Made by a program: the position numbers and the translations under genes
The notes under the pieces: model-generated
What the model was told of the DNA's origin: nothing
The model's input: only the letters and a program-made list of their open reading frames with translations
Databases searched by the model: none
Shown: one piece after another, positions 1 to 10,518 of the stretch
How positions within the stretch are numbered: the stretch's first letter is position 1
Layout of the letters: the number at the start of each line of letters is the position of its first letter
Assembly (NCBI GenBank): GCA_037447655.1
Contig: JBBHKE010002679.1
Span: 1-64,000 of the forward strand
Direction of reading: 5' to 3'
Length of the DNA: 64,000 bases
Source of the DNA: Zygnema cylindricum
Taxonomy: Eukaryota > Streptophyta > Zygnematophyceae > Zygnematales > Zygnemataceae

Positions 1-250
1 ATAACATCAAAAGTATTATATTATACACTGTATTATGTGACATAATATTTAATATAAATATTCGATGTATATATCCGATATAACGTTCGATTAAATGTTT
101 GAGGTGGAAGTAAATATTCCCAATAAAATTTTCAATGTTTAATATAAAGTTATATTCAATATAAAAATTTGATATAAATATTTTATAAGATACCTGCAAG
201 TAATAATGGATAAAGTTTTTTGTATTTCTTTTCTTTTCAATATTCGATAG
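1..250. other. AT-rich stretch, nothing recognised
   Basis: Short iterated words such as TTCGATGTATA, TTCGATT and TTTGATATAAATATT give a weak periodic look. No coding potential or defined repeat boundary is visible. Confidence 0.5.
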
Positions 251-272
251 TTAAATTGCTGTCCCGATTGCG

Positions 273-1530
273 ATGAAAACAAAAGAGAGAGGGAAGGAGA
301 GGAGCGAGAGAGGGAGAGGAGAGGGAAAGAGAGAAGAGAGGGTGGGAGAGAAGAGGGAGGGGGAGGAGAGAGGGAAGGAGAGGAGTGAAGTAGGGAGAGG
401 AGTTGGGGAAGGAGAGAATTGTGAATGGGAGAGGAAAGGGAAGGACAGTCGTGAGGGTGGAAGAGGAGAGGAGAGAGGAGTTAGGGTGGGAGAGGAGAGG
501 GAAGGAGAGGATTGAGGATGGGAGAGTTGAGATGGAGGAAAATAGAGAAGGGAAGAGAGGTGTGACGGAGGGGGTGGAGACGGAAGCAGAGGACTTGGAG
601 TGGGGGAGAGGAGAACGGGAAAGGGAGGATTGAGGATGGGAGGTGAGAGGAAAGGAGAGGAGTTTCGGAGGGGAGAGAAGAGAGGAATTGGGAGGAGTGA
701 GAGTGAGAGAGGAGGGAGGGAGAGGTGGGAGGGAGAGGTGTGAGAGTGGAAGAGGAGTGGGAAACGGAGGTTTTGGGGAGGGAGAGAAGAGGGATGGAGA
801 GGAGTGAGGGAGAGGGGGAGGAGTGAGGGATCTAGAGGTGTGAGGGTGGGAGAGAAGTGGAAAGGGGAGAATTGATAATGGAAAAGCAGAGGGAGAGAGA
901 AGAGAGAAGGGATAGATGGTTGGGTGGAAGAGGAGATTGAAGGCGAAGGTTGGGGAGGAGTGAGGGGGGGAGAGGAGAGGGAAAGGAGTAAAGTGAGGGA
1001 GGGAGCGGAGAGAGGGAAGGGGAGGAGTGGAGGGACGGGGAAGCAGAGGAGTGTGGAAAGGAGAGGGGTGAGGGAGGGAGTGTGAGGGCGAAAAGGAAGG
1101 AGAGGATTGAGGGAAGGTGGAAACGAGGGAGAAGAGAGAGGAAAAGGAATCGGGGGACAGAATAAGGAAGGAAAAGGGATTGGGAAAGTGAAGAAGGGGA
1201 GCAAAAGGAGGGAGAAGGAGTGAGAGAGAGGGAGGAAGATAGGGAGGGAGAGAGGGAGAGAGCGTGGAGCAGGAGTGGGAGAAAGAGCGAGGGAGGGAGA
1301 GGATTGGGAGACCGAAGGCGAAGAAAGGAACGGAATGGGAATAGGGGAGGGAGGGAGGAAGGAAAGGAAGGAGTGTCGAAGCAATGGAACTGTTTTAACC
1401 GCATGGAACTTTAGGAGCGTGAGATGGGTTCTGTTTTCTTTTTGCTGTGAGGGTGAGGAGGGTAAGTAGGATGTGGAGAGGGTGGTAGAGGGAGGGAGAG
1501 GGAGGGAGGGGGGGGAGAGTGGAGTGAGGG
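273..1530. repeat. 1.26-kb polypurine (G/A) tract
   Basis: The plus strand is almost only G and A (GGGAGAGGAG-type words), broken briefly near 1387-1450. The long open frames over it, on both strands, encode only Ser/Pro/Leu- or Arg/Glu/Gly-rich low complexity and follow from the missing pyrimidines; I do not call them genes. Similar tracts lie in LRR introns at 14345-16535 and 19070-20115. Confidence 0.9.
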
Positions 1531-1904
1531 ATATTAAAGGTTTTTGTTAGCCCTTTTTATTTTATATTATTTCATTTTTTTCTAGTTTTTTTTGTAATCA
1601 TTAGTTTTGTCCACCAGTGCCTCTTATTGTTTTTCGTAACACATGAAAGAGTGTAGATTATTAGTGTGCTTATTTGTTCATTTTTGTAAAAAAATAAACA
1701 AAAAAAAAAAAAAGTGGGTAGGAATTGGTAGGTCATCAGACATAATTAGGAAAGAAAAGAAATTATCGACCTCACCGACAGAAAAGAAACACAAGAAAAA
1801 AAAAACAATTAAAAACAAGAGAACAAGAAATTTTAAAAACACATTAAAAAGCTGATCTAATCAGATAAGACAAAAAAAATTGGGAGCAGGTAACCCCCAC
1901 TGCG
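1531..1904. other. A/T-rich intergenic, nothing recognised
   Basis: T-rich then A-rich with long A runs (1690-1712, 1795-1810). It could be the 5' flank of the small gene starting at 1905. No motif stands out. Confidence 0.4.
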
Positions 1905-2764
1905 ATGCTGTCGAGAATGGCGGCCGGAATTCGAGGGAGTTCTCTGGTAAATCTCTCTCTCTCTCCCTCTCTTCCCGCCTCTCTCTCTCCACCTCTTTCT
2001 CTCCCCACCTCCGGTCTCCCCAACCCATTCTCCTCCTCCCCGCCTCTCTCTCCATCTCTCCCTCTCCCTCTCCCTCTTCCCCTCCCTCTCCCTCTCCCTC
2101 TCCCTCTCCCTCTCCCTCTCTCTCTCTCTCATTAAGATGTCTTTCAAATCTTTTTAAAATGTTTCATAAATGTTTTTAAAAATGTATCTGAAATGTGCTT
2201 AAATAATAAAGCTGGTTCAAATATTTATAAAAATATGCTTAAAATTTGTAGAGAATGTGCCTTAAGTATATCAAAATATGGTGGAGAGTAATTTTTGAAA
2301 TGTACTAAAACTGTATTTAAATGGTGCTTAAATTGTGACTAAAAAGTAAGTTAGAAAATGTTTTGTGAAATGAGTCAAATTTGTCTCTATAATGTTGAAA
2401 TGTATGAGAAAATTTAACTTAAAATATTCCTAAAATGTTCTCAAAATATGCCAAAAATGTGCTTAAATTATGATTAATAATATGCCTTTAATTTATAAAA
2501 TGTTGTGGTTAACATGTTATTAAACATTGGGTACAATTGAGGGTATAAAGCGAAATAAAAAAAAAAAAAAATGTTTATTATCTTCAGATTATAAATATGC
2601 CGGGAAATCCAAATGCGGTTTCCGAATGTTTGGAGGCCATATCTCCTTCTCTCCCACACGCTTTAAAACAGTTGAGGGGGGAAAAGAGAGAGAAACATCC
2701 ACGACATGTGCCCCATGGGGAGGCAAAAGATGTATGGACAAAGAGTCACGAGCGTGTCATGTGA
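1905..2764 (+). CDS. Possible two-exon small protein, N-terminus like an organelle presequence
   Basis: I do not recognise the product. Candidate exon 1 is 1905-1946: ATG then 14 codons reading [14 protein letters not shown], ending in phase 0 at a GTAAAT donor. Candidate exon 2 is 2588-2764, after the acceptor TCTTCAG, also phase 0, reading 58 residues to TGA; it begins [11 protein letters not shown] and ends [12 protein letters not shown]. The joined product is 72 residues. The Arg/Ser/Ala N-terminus without acidic residues resembles a mitochondrial presequence, and exon 2 is compositionally normal, unlike the low-complexity frames around it. The intron carries a CT microsatellite then AT-rich DNA. 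Seen: matching phases and splice signals. Inferred: that it is a gene. An alternative is that exon 2 starts at its own Met (2597). Confidence 0.4.
1955..2133. repeat. CT/CCCTCT microsatellite
   Basis: Runs of TCTC and CCCTCT on the plus strand, inside the intron of the candidate small gene. Confidence 0.85.
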
Positions 2765-3008
2765 TGTTTTTAGTGTTTATTTTAGGGGTTTTTCAGGTTT
2801 TTTTTTGGGTTTTTCAGGGTTTTTCCCAGGGTTTTCATGGGTGTTTTAGTGCGTTTTAGGGCTTATTAGGGATTTTTTGGGGTTTTTAAAGGCGTTTAAA
2901 GCTTTTTAGGACTTTTTGGGGGGTTTTGAAGGAGAGAGCAAGGGAGAGAGTGGTGGAAAGGGGGGGAGAGATAGGGAGGGGGATGGAGATCAGAAGAGAG
3001 GCATGGGC
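2765..3008. other. T/G-rich stretch with degenerate TTTAGGG-like words
   Basis: Words such as TTTTAGGGCTTATTAGGG and GGGTTTTTCAGGG occur irregularly at 2780-2900, then the sequence turns purine-rich. There is no regular 7-nt period, so I do not call interstitial telomere repeat. Confidence 0.4.
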
Positions 3009-3077
3009 AGAGGGAGAAGGAGAGGGAGAGGGAGAGGGAGAGGGAGAGGGAGAGGGAGAGGGAGAGGGAGAGGGAGG
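3009..3077. repeat. GGGAGA hexamer microsatellite
   Basis: About ten near-perfect GGGAGA units in a row. Confidence 0.95.
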
Positions 3078-3139
3078 GGAGGGAGAGTAGGATAGCAAGA
3101 GGAATAATGAGGAGGAGAAGGAGAGGGAGAGAGTGTGTG

Positions 3140-4050
3140 GACGAGGGGTCGCAAACGTTTTGAGGAGATATTTCGAATGGAAGGATTCGATAAAATTTGA
3201 CAATGTTGATTTTTCGGTTTTCTAGATAGAAAGTTGTGCATACATTTGAAACTAGAACTCGTAAAATATTCGACTCTAGGATGTTTGATTGCAAAAATTT
3301 GTATGATAGAGTACGAATTGTACCATAAATAGTTTGGATTTAAGTCTTTTTGCTCCGATGGTTATTTTGAGTATATGTCGAATTCCACTAAATTTGTGTA
3401 AAGTGTGATTTTTAAAACCACAACTATAGAAATTTTTAAGTCATATGGTTTTAATTTTCACATCAAACCAGTTATTAATGGCTTTCATATGTTTTTCTGG
3501 TTTTGTCTTCATGTCGGCGTTATCCTTTTTCCTCTTAGAATTTGAATTTTTGATATTGTCGCGCTTCTGGTTGTCACCAAGCCGAATGGAGGGATATTTG
3601 CGCTATTAACGATAGGAAACTTGTTGGTTTGAATGTTTTTGAGATAGAAGTCGTGCATACACTTCAAACTACAAACTTATTAGTATGCAACCACGTAGTT
3701 TAATACTGAGAAGGGGCCTTTGCTTTCTGCAGATCATTTAGTTCATATTCCTATAGACAAGCGGGTGGGGTAAGTCGCCCATAAATAGTGGATTACCGCC
3801 TCACGGCCTCCTTGCAATGTGACATCAAACTGACGCGAGAAAAATTAACTTGAAAAGCCCTTGAAGTTGTAAACACATTGAACTTGTTACAAGACGATGT
3901 AAGACTTCCCCCAAAGCAATCGGGCGAACACTACCATCGGGCGAACACTACCAAAAAGTTCCGAGACTAAGAAAAGACGTGCAGCAGCCAAAAGTGGGAC
4001 GATAGTTGGTGGCAAATGCTCGCGAGCTAATTGGGAAGCCACCTTGAAAA
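3140..4050. other. Unassigned non-repetitive stretch
   Basis: Mixed composition; GCGGGCGAACACTACC-like phrase repeated once near 3925-3950. No gene structure that I can support. Confidence 0.35.
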
Positions 4051-4055
4051 AACAA

Positions 4056-4899
4056 TCAAAACCTTGTGATGGAGTGTCCGAAGGAAAAATATCGCCAAAA
4101 GCTCATATACAATCCCCGAGGGTCCTTTAGCTGGGAGATAAGGGAACGCCAAAAAAACTTTAGAAAAGGTAACTTTGTTGAATCAAAGGGTTCTAAATGT
4201 TCATAAGATTCAATAAATGGAAAAACGTCAATGGGTGACATAGGGTGAACGACTTGGAGGGCTTCGATGTTGTGATTAAGGACAAGTTGTGATTGAGTCT
4301 TTTTGTGTGAAAGGGTGTTATGCGCGGGCAGAGCGAGAGAGCTCACCACATCAAACAAGGTGCAAGGCACGCCGCATGCGAGTTTTAAAGGAAGTGCGAA
4401 TTAGGCGGCAATGTGAAAAGGCCAATTACACAATTGTGTGCCGAAATTTGGTGACAACGTGACGGTGTTTCTCGTGCACCACTAACACCCCCATGGGGAG
4501 GTAACACGAAAACCCAAAGAGGAAATAAAAGGAGAGATGCCATATACCATGATTGTTGATGTCGTCCACCAAAAGCCCAAGCAAGAAACAAAGTGCGACA
4601 TGAACGACTTCTCGAAAATGAGTAGGAATACCATAATAGAGTTGTTGTCTTGGGTAATCTAAATGGTAGCATCTTATAACATTAAGATTGCGTTCAGAAT
4701 CCAAATCGTGGTGAGAGGGGTGGCGTTGGAGGGGGGGAGTGGTAGGAGGCCCGTCTTGGGCAATAGGAAGACTTGGAACAACTTTGAGACACGCTTTTAC
4801 ATGTGTAGCTAGCAAGCACCTATAGCTTTCTCTTAGCCTGAACAATGAACCGATGTGGAAACAGCAGAAGAAAGGGTGACATGCGAAAAAGTAGGCCAA
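4056..4899 (-). pseudogene. Decayed minus-strand open frames, unrecognised
   Basis: Overlapping minus-strand frames of 157, 104 and 95 codons lie here with normal amino-acid composition, unlike the low-complexity tracts. The 157-codon frame (4426-4899) has His/Cys-rich and hydrophobic stretches and stops just before a continuing frame toward 4056. This looks like one older coding sequence broken by frameshifts, perhaps from a transposon. No motif let me name it. Confidence 0.25.
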
Positions 4900-5251
4900 G
4901 AATCAAATCAATCAATCAAACCTTTTTTTTCATTATTTTTTCCCCTATTTTTTTTTTCTTTTTACTTTTTTTCCCTTTTTATTTCTTTTCTTTCTGACAA
5001 AAAAAAAAAAATTGTTACGAAATTGTGCGGGCTTCATTAAACAACCTCATTTCTTCCCTAATGGAACTTCATCCTAAGTGTTCCTAGCTGAGTGGTTCCA
5101 CATAAGTTGAGATCCAATCTTTAAAACCATCAAAAACTTTGAAACCAACCAATTTCGTTTCAATATCTGTACTTTGCGTATTATGTACGTGTACTCTTGC
5201 AATTTGAATTTTTATTTAGAAACAAAAACGACAAAAAATAGCACTCGAGTC
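4900..5251. other. T-rich intergenic, nothing recognised
   Basis: Homopolymer T runs at 4920-4990, then ordinary AT-rich DNA up to the element at 5252. Confidence 0.4.
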
Positions 5252-5753
5252 CATAGTTCAAAAGTAGGTGAAAGTAGGCCCAAAAAATATGCCTATTGTA
5301 TGTAAAACATACAATATGACCTTAAGACCCATATTGTATTGGTCGCAAAATGAAAAAAAATAGTAACAGGGTTGAGTTGCACATCGATCGATAGAGATTT
5401 AAATGTCATGTCTAAATTTTGAAAAACATTCGGACAAAAAAAAAATGTGAGTTTTGAGGTATTTTTTATTTAACCGTCAGATTTGGACGATCGGACGGTC
5501 GCTGATCAAAGTAGCGATCTAAGAAGATCGAATGAAAAGCCCATAACACAACTTATCCTACGCCTTGTCAGTTCGCTGAAAAATTTCGTCCAGCGGCGTG
5601 CGCTGTACAATGATCATACATCAGATTCGTACGTTTGTACAAGAGTGTGCACAAACGCACACACTTACAGTATGCCTCATCTGCGCGAGTTTTGTGCCAA
5701 GTTTTGTGCCCCTACCAAAGGCCTACCATAAAAACGCCTACTTTTGAACTATG
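5252..5753. mobile_element. MITE, 'CATAGTTC' family (copy 1)
   Basis: A 502-bp element bounded by the inverted ends CATAGTTCAAAAGTAGG and CCTACTTTTGAACTATG. The same ends and interior recur at 26903, 28078, 29298 and 30553. A typical interior block is a hairpin around TGCCTATTGTATGTAAAACA followed by a region like CGATCGGACGGTCG. No transposase frame; the target duplication is unclear. Confidence 0.75.
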
Positions 5754-5796
5754 CTCGAAACAATGAAATTGGAAGGAAGGCAAAAATAGTACGGTA

Positions 5797-7058
5797 CAGC
5801 ACGAATCGTAATTAGAGTAAATTACTCTAATTCGGTCGCTCGAAATTTCGACTCTATCACATGAAATAGAGTAAACGATTCTAATTTTTTCATTATTATA
5901 TTTAAGGTAAAGTTTAATTAGCGTTTTTCATTCTAATATAGGTTCATTTTAAATAGTGTGGAGTACGGACGACCTACGACCATGCAAAATTTTACTTTAT
6001 TAAGTAAAAAAGTACAAATAATGATTTAATACAGGTCGTTATCATGTATCTGCATTTTAACAAACCGCGTAGTGCAAATGTCATAATGACGATAAGCTAT
6101 ACGTTTTGCCAAATTTTGTACGAATTCCTTCTTTACAGTAGAGGATATTAGCGTGCCAAATTAGAGTACTTAAATAAATTAGAGTAAGGGTACGGCCCCA
6201 TGTGGCTAAGTTCAGGTTTTTTTCTGTCGTTTTGCTTTACAACTTAACGCCACGTACTGCCTAAGTTGCAGCCGTACGAATAAATCGCAAATTTGTAAAG
6301 TACAATTTGCGTCATCCGCAAATTTAGGATTTACGAAAATTTGTCGTCTTGCTTTTTTTCGACCCATTGTCACGTCATTGTCAAACTTATCATAAACCAC
6401 ATCGGCAATGTGTTTTAAGCAAAGTAAAACCAATAGGAAAACAAATTCCCACGTGTGAAAAGGTTTTTGAAGTTTTTGCGGATGAAAAAAATTACAACTT
6501 TGTTTTTTGGTTCGCTTGCATGTTGTATGGTTTTTTTTTGCATGGGTCTCGATGGTGTAGTGTCATTTCACGCAAAGTTGAAAATTCTGCGAAGGTGAAA
6601 AAGTCATGGCGGCCGGACAGGAGATGTTTACACAAAGGCATGTCGTACAGCCACGGCTGCAAGGCTGTACGTCTACGATGTCACGCAATGTCATGCGACA
6701 TACCTAATCGTTTCAAAAACTACGATGTGTTTTGCGACGCTTCAAAAATTTTCGAACAATACGGTGCGACAAGACAAATTGTAGACGCTAACAGCCGTCA
6801 TGGGTATTGTCGACGTATACAATCATCACAAAGTTAAGTAACAATTTCGAGTAAACACATATAGACACCTGAAATCCGAGTCCGCCGGATCCGCGCTAAA
6901 ATACAAAGTAAGTTCGCTAAATTACAAGTACATGGGGCCATACCCTAAACTTCATAGTTGAAAAAGCTCTATCACATAAACTAGCGTTCATTACTTTAAT
7001 TTTTTTTTTTAGTTTTTGTACTCTAATTTTTTCATTACTCTAATTACAATCCGCGGTG
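5797..7058. mobile_element. Stowaway-like MITE interrupted by a Tourist-like element
   Basis: Left end TA-CAGCACGAATCGTAATTAG at 5795 and right end CTAATTACAATCCGCGGTG-TA at 7060 are imperfect inverted repeats, each flanked by TA. Removing the nested 758-bp element (6188-6945) and one 3-bp target copy leaves about 500 bp, the size of the related elements at 7066 and 8163. Confidence 0.65.
6188..6945. mobile_element. Tourist/PIF-Harbinger-like MITE with TAA target duplication
   Basis: Terminal inverted repeats GGGTACGGCCCCATGT (6188) and ACATGGGGCCATACCC (ending 6945) differ at one position and are flanked by TAA on both sides (6185-6187 and 6946-6948). A 3-bp TWA duplication with a GGG-starting end is the Tourist pattern. 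A 162-codon plus frame (6349-6837) lies inside but has no recognisable transposase motif. Related interiors occur at 31790-32704 and near 48400-48650. Confidence 0.8.
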
Positions 7059-7065
7059 TACTCTT

Positions 7066-7605
7066 CACCGCGAATCGTTATTAGTGTCAAAGTTTAAATA
7101 GTGTTGAAGAAAATTTACAGTAATTGATGCTAATTAAGAATTTGATTTTTTTCAAAAGAAAGGTGTATTCTAATTTCGGCGTTTATGCTACTTTGGGAAC
7201 GGTAAAAATGGAATATTATCCGTACGATTATATACATTAATATATGTATCCGTACAAAATATTAGAAATCGTACGCCGTCGCGAATTTAAAATATCCGTA
7301 CATACTATACTAATTTACGTGTCAGACTAATCCTGTTATTTTTAGCGCACGTTCCTATGCGTGCGCGTCTGATTTAATTCATTTTTTGTAAATTTTCATT
7401 TGAAATGGTACAGTTTTATACAGTCTGACATTGTCCGTACACCACACTATTTATATTTTATTGTACTTTCGGGATTTACTTTATTTTGTACGGTACCTTA
7501 ATTAACGTCAAGGAAAAATTAAAATCATGTATCCTATTTGAGGAAAAAAAACAGAATTTTAAGAACCCAAATTAGTGACTTTGACACTAATAACGATTCG
7601 CGGTG
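7066..7605. mobile_element. Stowaway-like MITE (540 bp)
   Basis: Ends CACCGCGAATCGTTATTAGT and ACTAATAACGATTCGCGGTG form a near-perfect inverted repeat. The right side is followed by TA; the left TA has decayed to TT. Confidence 0.75.
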
Positions 7606-7651
7606 TAGTTTTGGATTCGCGGTGTAGTTTTGGATTCGCGGTGTAGTTTTG
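7595..7651. repeat. 19-bp unit repeated three times at a MITE end
   Basis: GATTCGCGGTGTAGTTTTG is present three times head-to-tail. The first copy is the right terminus of the preceding MITE plus flank, so the element end itself was amplified. Confidence 0.9.
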
Positions 7652-8097
7652 GAAGGAAGGTAAAAACCATACTTCTTCTGGCAGGAAGGCAAAAATTGTA
7701 CTTCTTTCGGCAAGGATTTTACGATCACCTTGCTTCGAAAGCACGTGACTTTGGCGACGTGATAAAATTTTAATAGTACTGTACAGTACTGCAGTTCATC
7801 TTCGCACTTGTCTATGGTCCAAGTGTAGCGATTCTACGGGTTCTGCGATGGTGAACTCACCATTACAGAGGCGGACGATTAGATTGCTTCGTGGATAAAG
7901 ACCATCGTGTAATCGGACGGTCAATGTTTTCTCCTGGACCATCAGAAGAATCAAAATCGTATCTTTTGTAATGCTGTTTTCAAAAAACTCACGAAAAATT
8001 AATACGGCATGGTACGGTCAAGTACAAAAATTTGTAATATTTCTCACGTTTCGTCTGATCATCTGACTCTGATGTAACTACTAACTAGACCCTTAAT
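7652..8097. other. Intergenic, nothing recognised
   Basis: Moderately AT-rich DNA between two MITEs; no gene model or repeat boundaries. Confidence 0.4.
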
Positions 8098-8162
8098 GTA
8101 CACGTCAGCAGACGGAATACCTTCCAGATGCTGCTAGGAATTATTAACTAATGCGAACTGTA

Positions 8163-8687
8163 CACCGCGCATCGTTATTAGTGTTAACGACACTAATTTG
8201 GGTTCTTAAAATTTTGATTTTTTTCCTCAAATAGGATACATGATTTTAATTTTTCCTTGACGTTAATTAAGGTACCGTACAAAATAGCGTAAAGGAAGAA
8301 TTACAATAATATCTAAATCGTGTGGTGTACGGTCGATGTCAGACCGTACATAAATGTACTTTTTCAAGTGAAAATTTTACAAAAAATGAGTTAAATCAGA
8401 CTCGCACGCATAGGATCGTGCGCTAAAAAACCGGGATTGTTCTGACACGTAAATTAGTCCTACATGTACGAATATTTAAATTTCACGACGGCGTACGATT
8501 TTTAATGTTTTGTACGGATACATAATCGTACAACGAATATTCCATTTTTGCTGTTCCCAAATTAGCATAAACGCCGAAATTAGAATACACCTTTCTAAAA
8601 AAAAAAAAAAAAATCTTAATTAGCGTCAATGACGGTATATTTACTTCCACACTATTTAAACTTTGACACTAATAACGATGCGCGGTG
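8163..8687. mobile_element. Stowaway-like MITE with paralogous empty site
   Basis: Ends CACCGCGCATCGTTATTAGT and ACTAATAACGATGCGCGGTG, flanked by TA at 8161-8162 and 8688-8689. At the matching site of genes 2 and 3 the sequence reads GCGAACCGTACCG without the insert, which shows insertion at TA with TA duplication. Confidence 0.85.
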
Positions 8688-9018
8688 TACCGTACTTAAA
8701 CAAATCAGTCAAGCACGCTAATTAAACCGTACTGATGACGTCATAAATTCTTAGTTTGTAACTTTCACATCATGTACAAGCAAGGAAAAGACAAAGTAAA
8801 GTACAGTACACTGTCGCATCAGCGTCCACATCAGCCCCGTCTTCTAAACAGTATGTTTACGTAAAAGTACGAATAGACTTGTTGACCTGACTTATGCTGA
8901 CTGTACGGAAATCGAGTAACAAGATCCCTCGATTGATTTCTTTCCTTTTGCGACGCTTCCCTCTGAAGACTGTGCCATTGTTAAAGTCGAAACCCTAATC
9001 GATCTACTACAGCCGCTA

Positions 9019-9675
9019 CACCGTGAATCGCTACACCGCCAATCGCTATTAGCGTTGTGTACGCTAATCCCGTCCCGCTTTTTTTTTTTATTCTCAAATA
9101 GAATTATCCACACTATTTAAAAAAAACCCTAATTCCTAATTACAGTAATCGATTTCTTCGAAAATTTCCAAATTCCCAATTAGCGTAAACCACGCTAATT
9201 ATTCGTATACGCTAAAGAAACTTCTACGCTAATAGCGATTGGCGGTGTATACAATTAGCGTACTTTACGGTAAATTGGGTTTTTTAGGGTACACAATGAT
9301 ACTAATTTATCATTCACTCTAATTTGTAAATTGTTTTGTATTCATTGTCGGGCCATAATATCTAAACACTAAAATATGTGTGTGTACGGAATAGTTCAAA
9401 CCGTACGCCGTAGCGTTTTTGCGACATCCGCGTCTGCCGGAAAATATTAGTATTTCTGTACTTTTAAAATTTAAAAGGTACGAAATAGTACGGATATGAC
9501 AGTCCGTGCATCACACTATTTAAAAGGGCACTAAATTACAGTTATGAACCGTATTGAGCGGGGTACCTCAAATAACGTTCAGAAACATTTAGCGTACTTT
9601 ATTCTATTTGAGAATTTGCCCAAAAAAAAGAGGTACCCCAATTAGCGTCATGTACGGTAATAGCGATTCACGGTG
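9019..9675. mobile_element. Stowaway-like MITE (outer) in gene 1 promoter
   Basis: Ends CACCGTGAATCGCTA and TAGCGATTCACGGTG flanked by TA (9017-9018, 9676-9677). The empty site GCCGCTACTTGAG is intact in genes 2 and 3. It hosts a second element at 9034-9247. Confidence 0.85.
9034..9247. mobile_element. Stowaway-like MITE (inner, nested)
   Basis: Ends CACCGCCAATCGCTATTAGCG-like and CGCTAATAGCGATTGGCGGTG, both flanked by TA, inserted 13 bp inside the left end of the outer element. Confidence 0.8.
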
Positions 9676-9740
9676 TACTTGAGAAAAAAACTGCCACGTA
9701 TCTTCTTCCAAAAACCTCGTGACGTGGAATCTAAGTAGCC

Positions 9741-9837
9741 TTGGCGGCTACCAGGATCCTCACAACTGCGATAATATTTTTCAATTGCCACGTGGCACCC
9801 ACGTGGGGGAAAAACGTAACCATGGAGTCACGTGACA
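9741..9837 (+). pseudogene. LRR gene 1 exon 1: signal-peptide exon without ATG
   Basis: Aligned to genes 2 and 3, the initiator is TTG (9741). The frame LAATRILTTAIIFF... stays open for 32 codons plus one base to the GTAAGT donor. There is an in-frame TAA three codons upstream and no in-frame ATG before the late ATG at 9822, which would skip the signal peptide. Confidence 0.75.
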
Positions 9838-9963
9838 GTAAGTTCCACAGCTCTCTGCTCAACCTTTTCCAGCCACTTTGATCTTCGTGCCTGCCTTCGC
9901 ACGTGTAAAGTATCACTCTCATTCGCTCCGTGCGGCTTCTGACGTCATTCATTGCTGCTGCAG

Positions 9964-10075
9964 AGAGGGCGCTGCAGGCGGTGAAGGCGGCCGTCAAGAA
10001 CAAGGGGCGATTTCCGGAGATCAAATGTGATACATACTTTTTCCAGTGCGATAAATCCGGTCGCGTGACTTTTGA
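9964..10075 (+). pseudogene. LRR gene 1 exon 2: LRR N-terminal cap
   Basis: 112 nt after CTGCTGCAG; reads RALQAVKAAVKNKG, then IKCDTYFFQCDKSGRVTF. The paired Cys followed by S-G-R-V-T is the usual plant LRR cap ending. A 4-nt deletion at the 3' edge relative to gene 2 changes the donor from GTGAGT to GTGATT but keeps phase 2. Confidence 0.8.
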
Positions 10076-10360
10076 GTGATTATTATCGCTGCGTGCACTC
10101 TCTGCTGCTTTCAATGCGAACAGAAATTCGCACTAAACATCGCACTTAATTTCTACTCGGATGCTGAGGCTCTTTGCACTGTCTGCTGGGATCAGTTCGC
10201 ACTAAAAATCGCGTTTAATTTTAGTTCCGTAGGCCGCCTAAATCCTCTGCTGCCATGAGATCCGCACTGAAAATCGCACTGAAAAATGTTGGTCACAGGC
10301 TGCCTGGATTTCCTGCTGAGATGCCCTTTACGATGCTTGGGCGCCGTCGAGGCTTACTAT

Positions 10361-10403
10361 AGGGGGGGAGGGGGGGAGGGGAGGGGGGAGGGGGGAGGGC
10401 GGA
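10361..10403 (+). repeat. G-run tract in intron 2 (gene 1)
   Basis: Consecutive runs of 4-8 G separated by single A, ending about 43 nt before the LRR1 acceptor. Present at the same place in genes 2 and 3; fits a G-quadruplex motif. Confidence 0.85.
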
Positions 10404-10446
10404 GAATGAAGGAACTCATTCAGCGTTCGGTCGGAGGGGGGTGCAG

Positions 10447-10518
10447 GGATATAGGGGACTTTGACCTGGAGGGGACTGTAGCGCCGGAGATTGACAACCT
10501 CACACGATTGAAAATTTT
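10447..10518 (+). pseudogene. LRR gene 1, LRR exon 1 (72 nt)
   Basis: Acceptor GTGCAG, donor GTGAGT. Reads DIGDFDLEGTVAPEIDNL then TRLKIL, the first plant-type LRR after the cap. Intron 2 before it carries three degenerate ~75-nt units (TCGCACT-AAAAATCGC words) at about 10120-10290. Confidence 0.8.

Larger units (their letters stand above)
8098..9740 (+). promoter_or_regulatory. 5' flank of LRR gene 1, broken up by MITEs
   Basis: Segments here match the flanks of gene 2 (33503-33963) and gene 3 (47345-47808): ACGGAATACCTTCCAGATGC, a CCGTAC/AAACAAATCAG block, CTGATGACGTCAT, and the ACTGCCACGT/CCTCGTGACGTGG block just before the first exon. ACGT cores (G-box and CRE-like) are plant bZIP/bHLH-type sites. 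In gene 1 two MITE insertions (8163-8687 and 9019-9675) add about 1.2 kb that the other copies lack. Confidence 0.55.

Noticed and set aside
251-1404. Long minus-strand frames (377 and 190 codons)
   Set aside because: They are Pro/Ser/Leu/Phe low complexity produced by a polypurine tract that lacks stop codons; no splice structure or domain.
2765-2900. Possible interstitial telomere repeat (TTTAGGG)
   Set aside because: The words are irregular with no constant 7-nt period.
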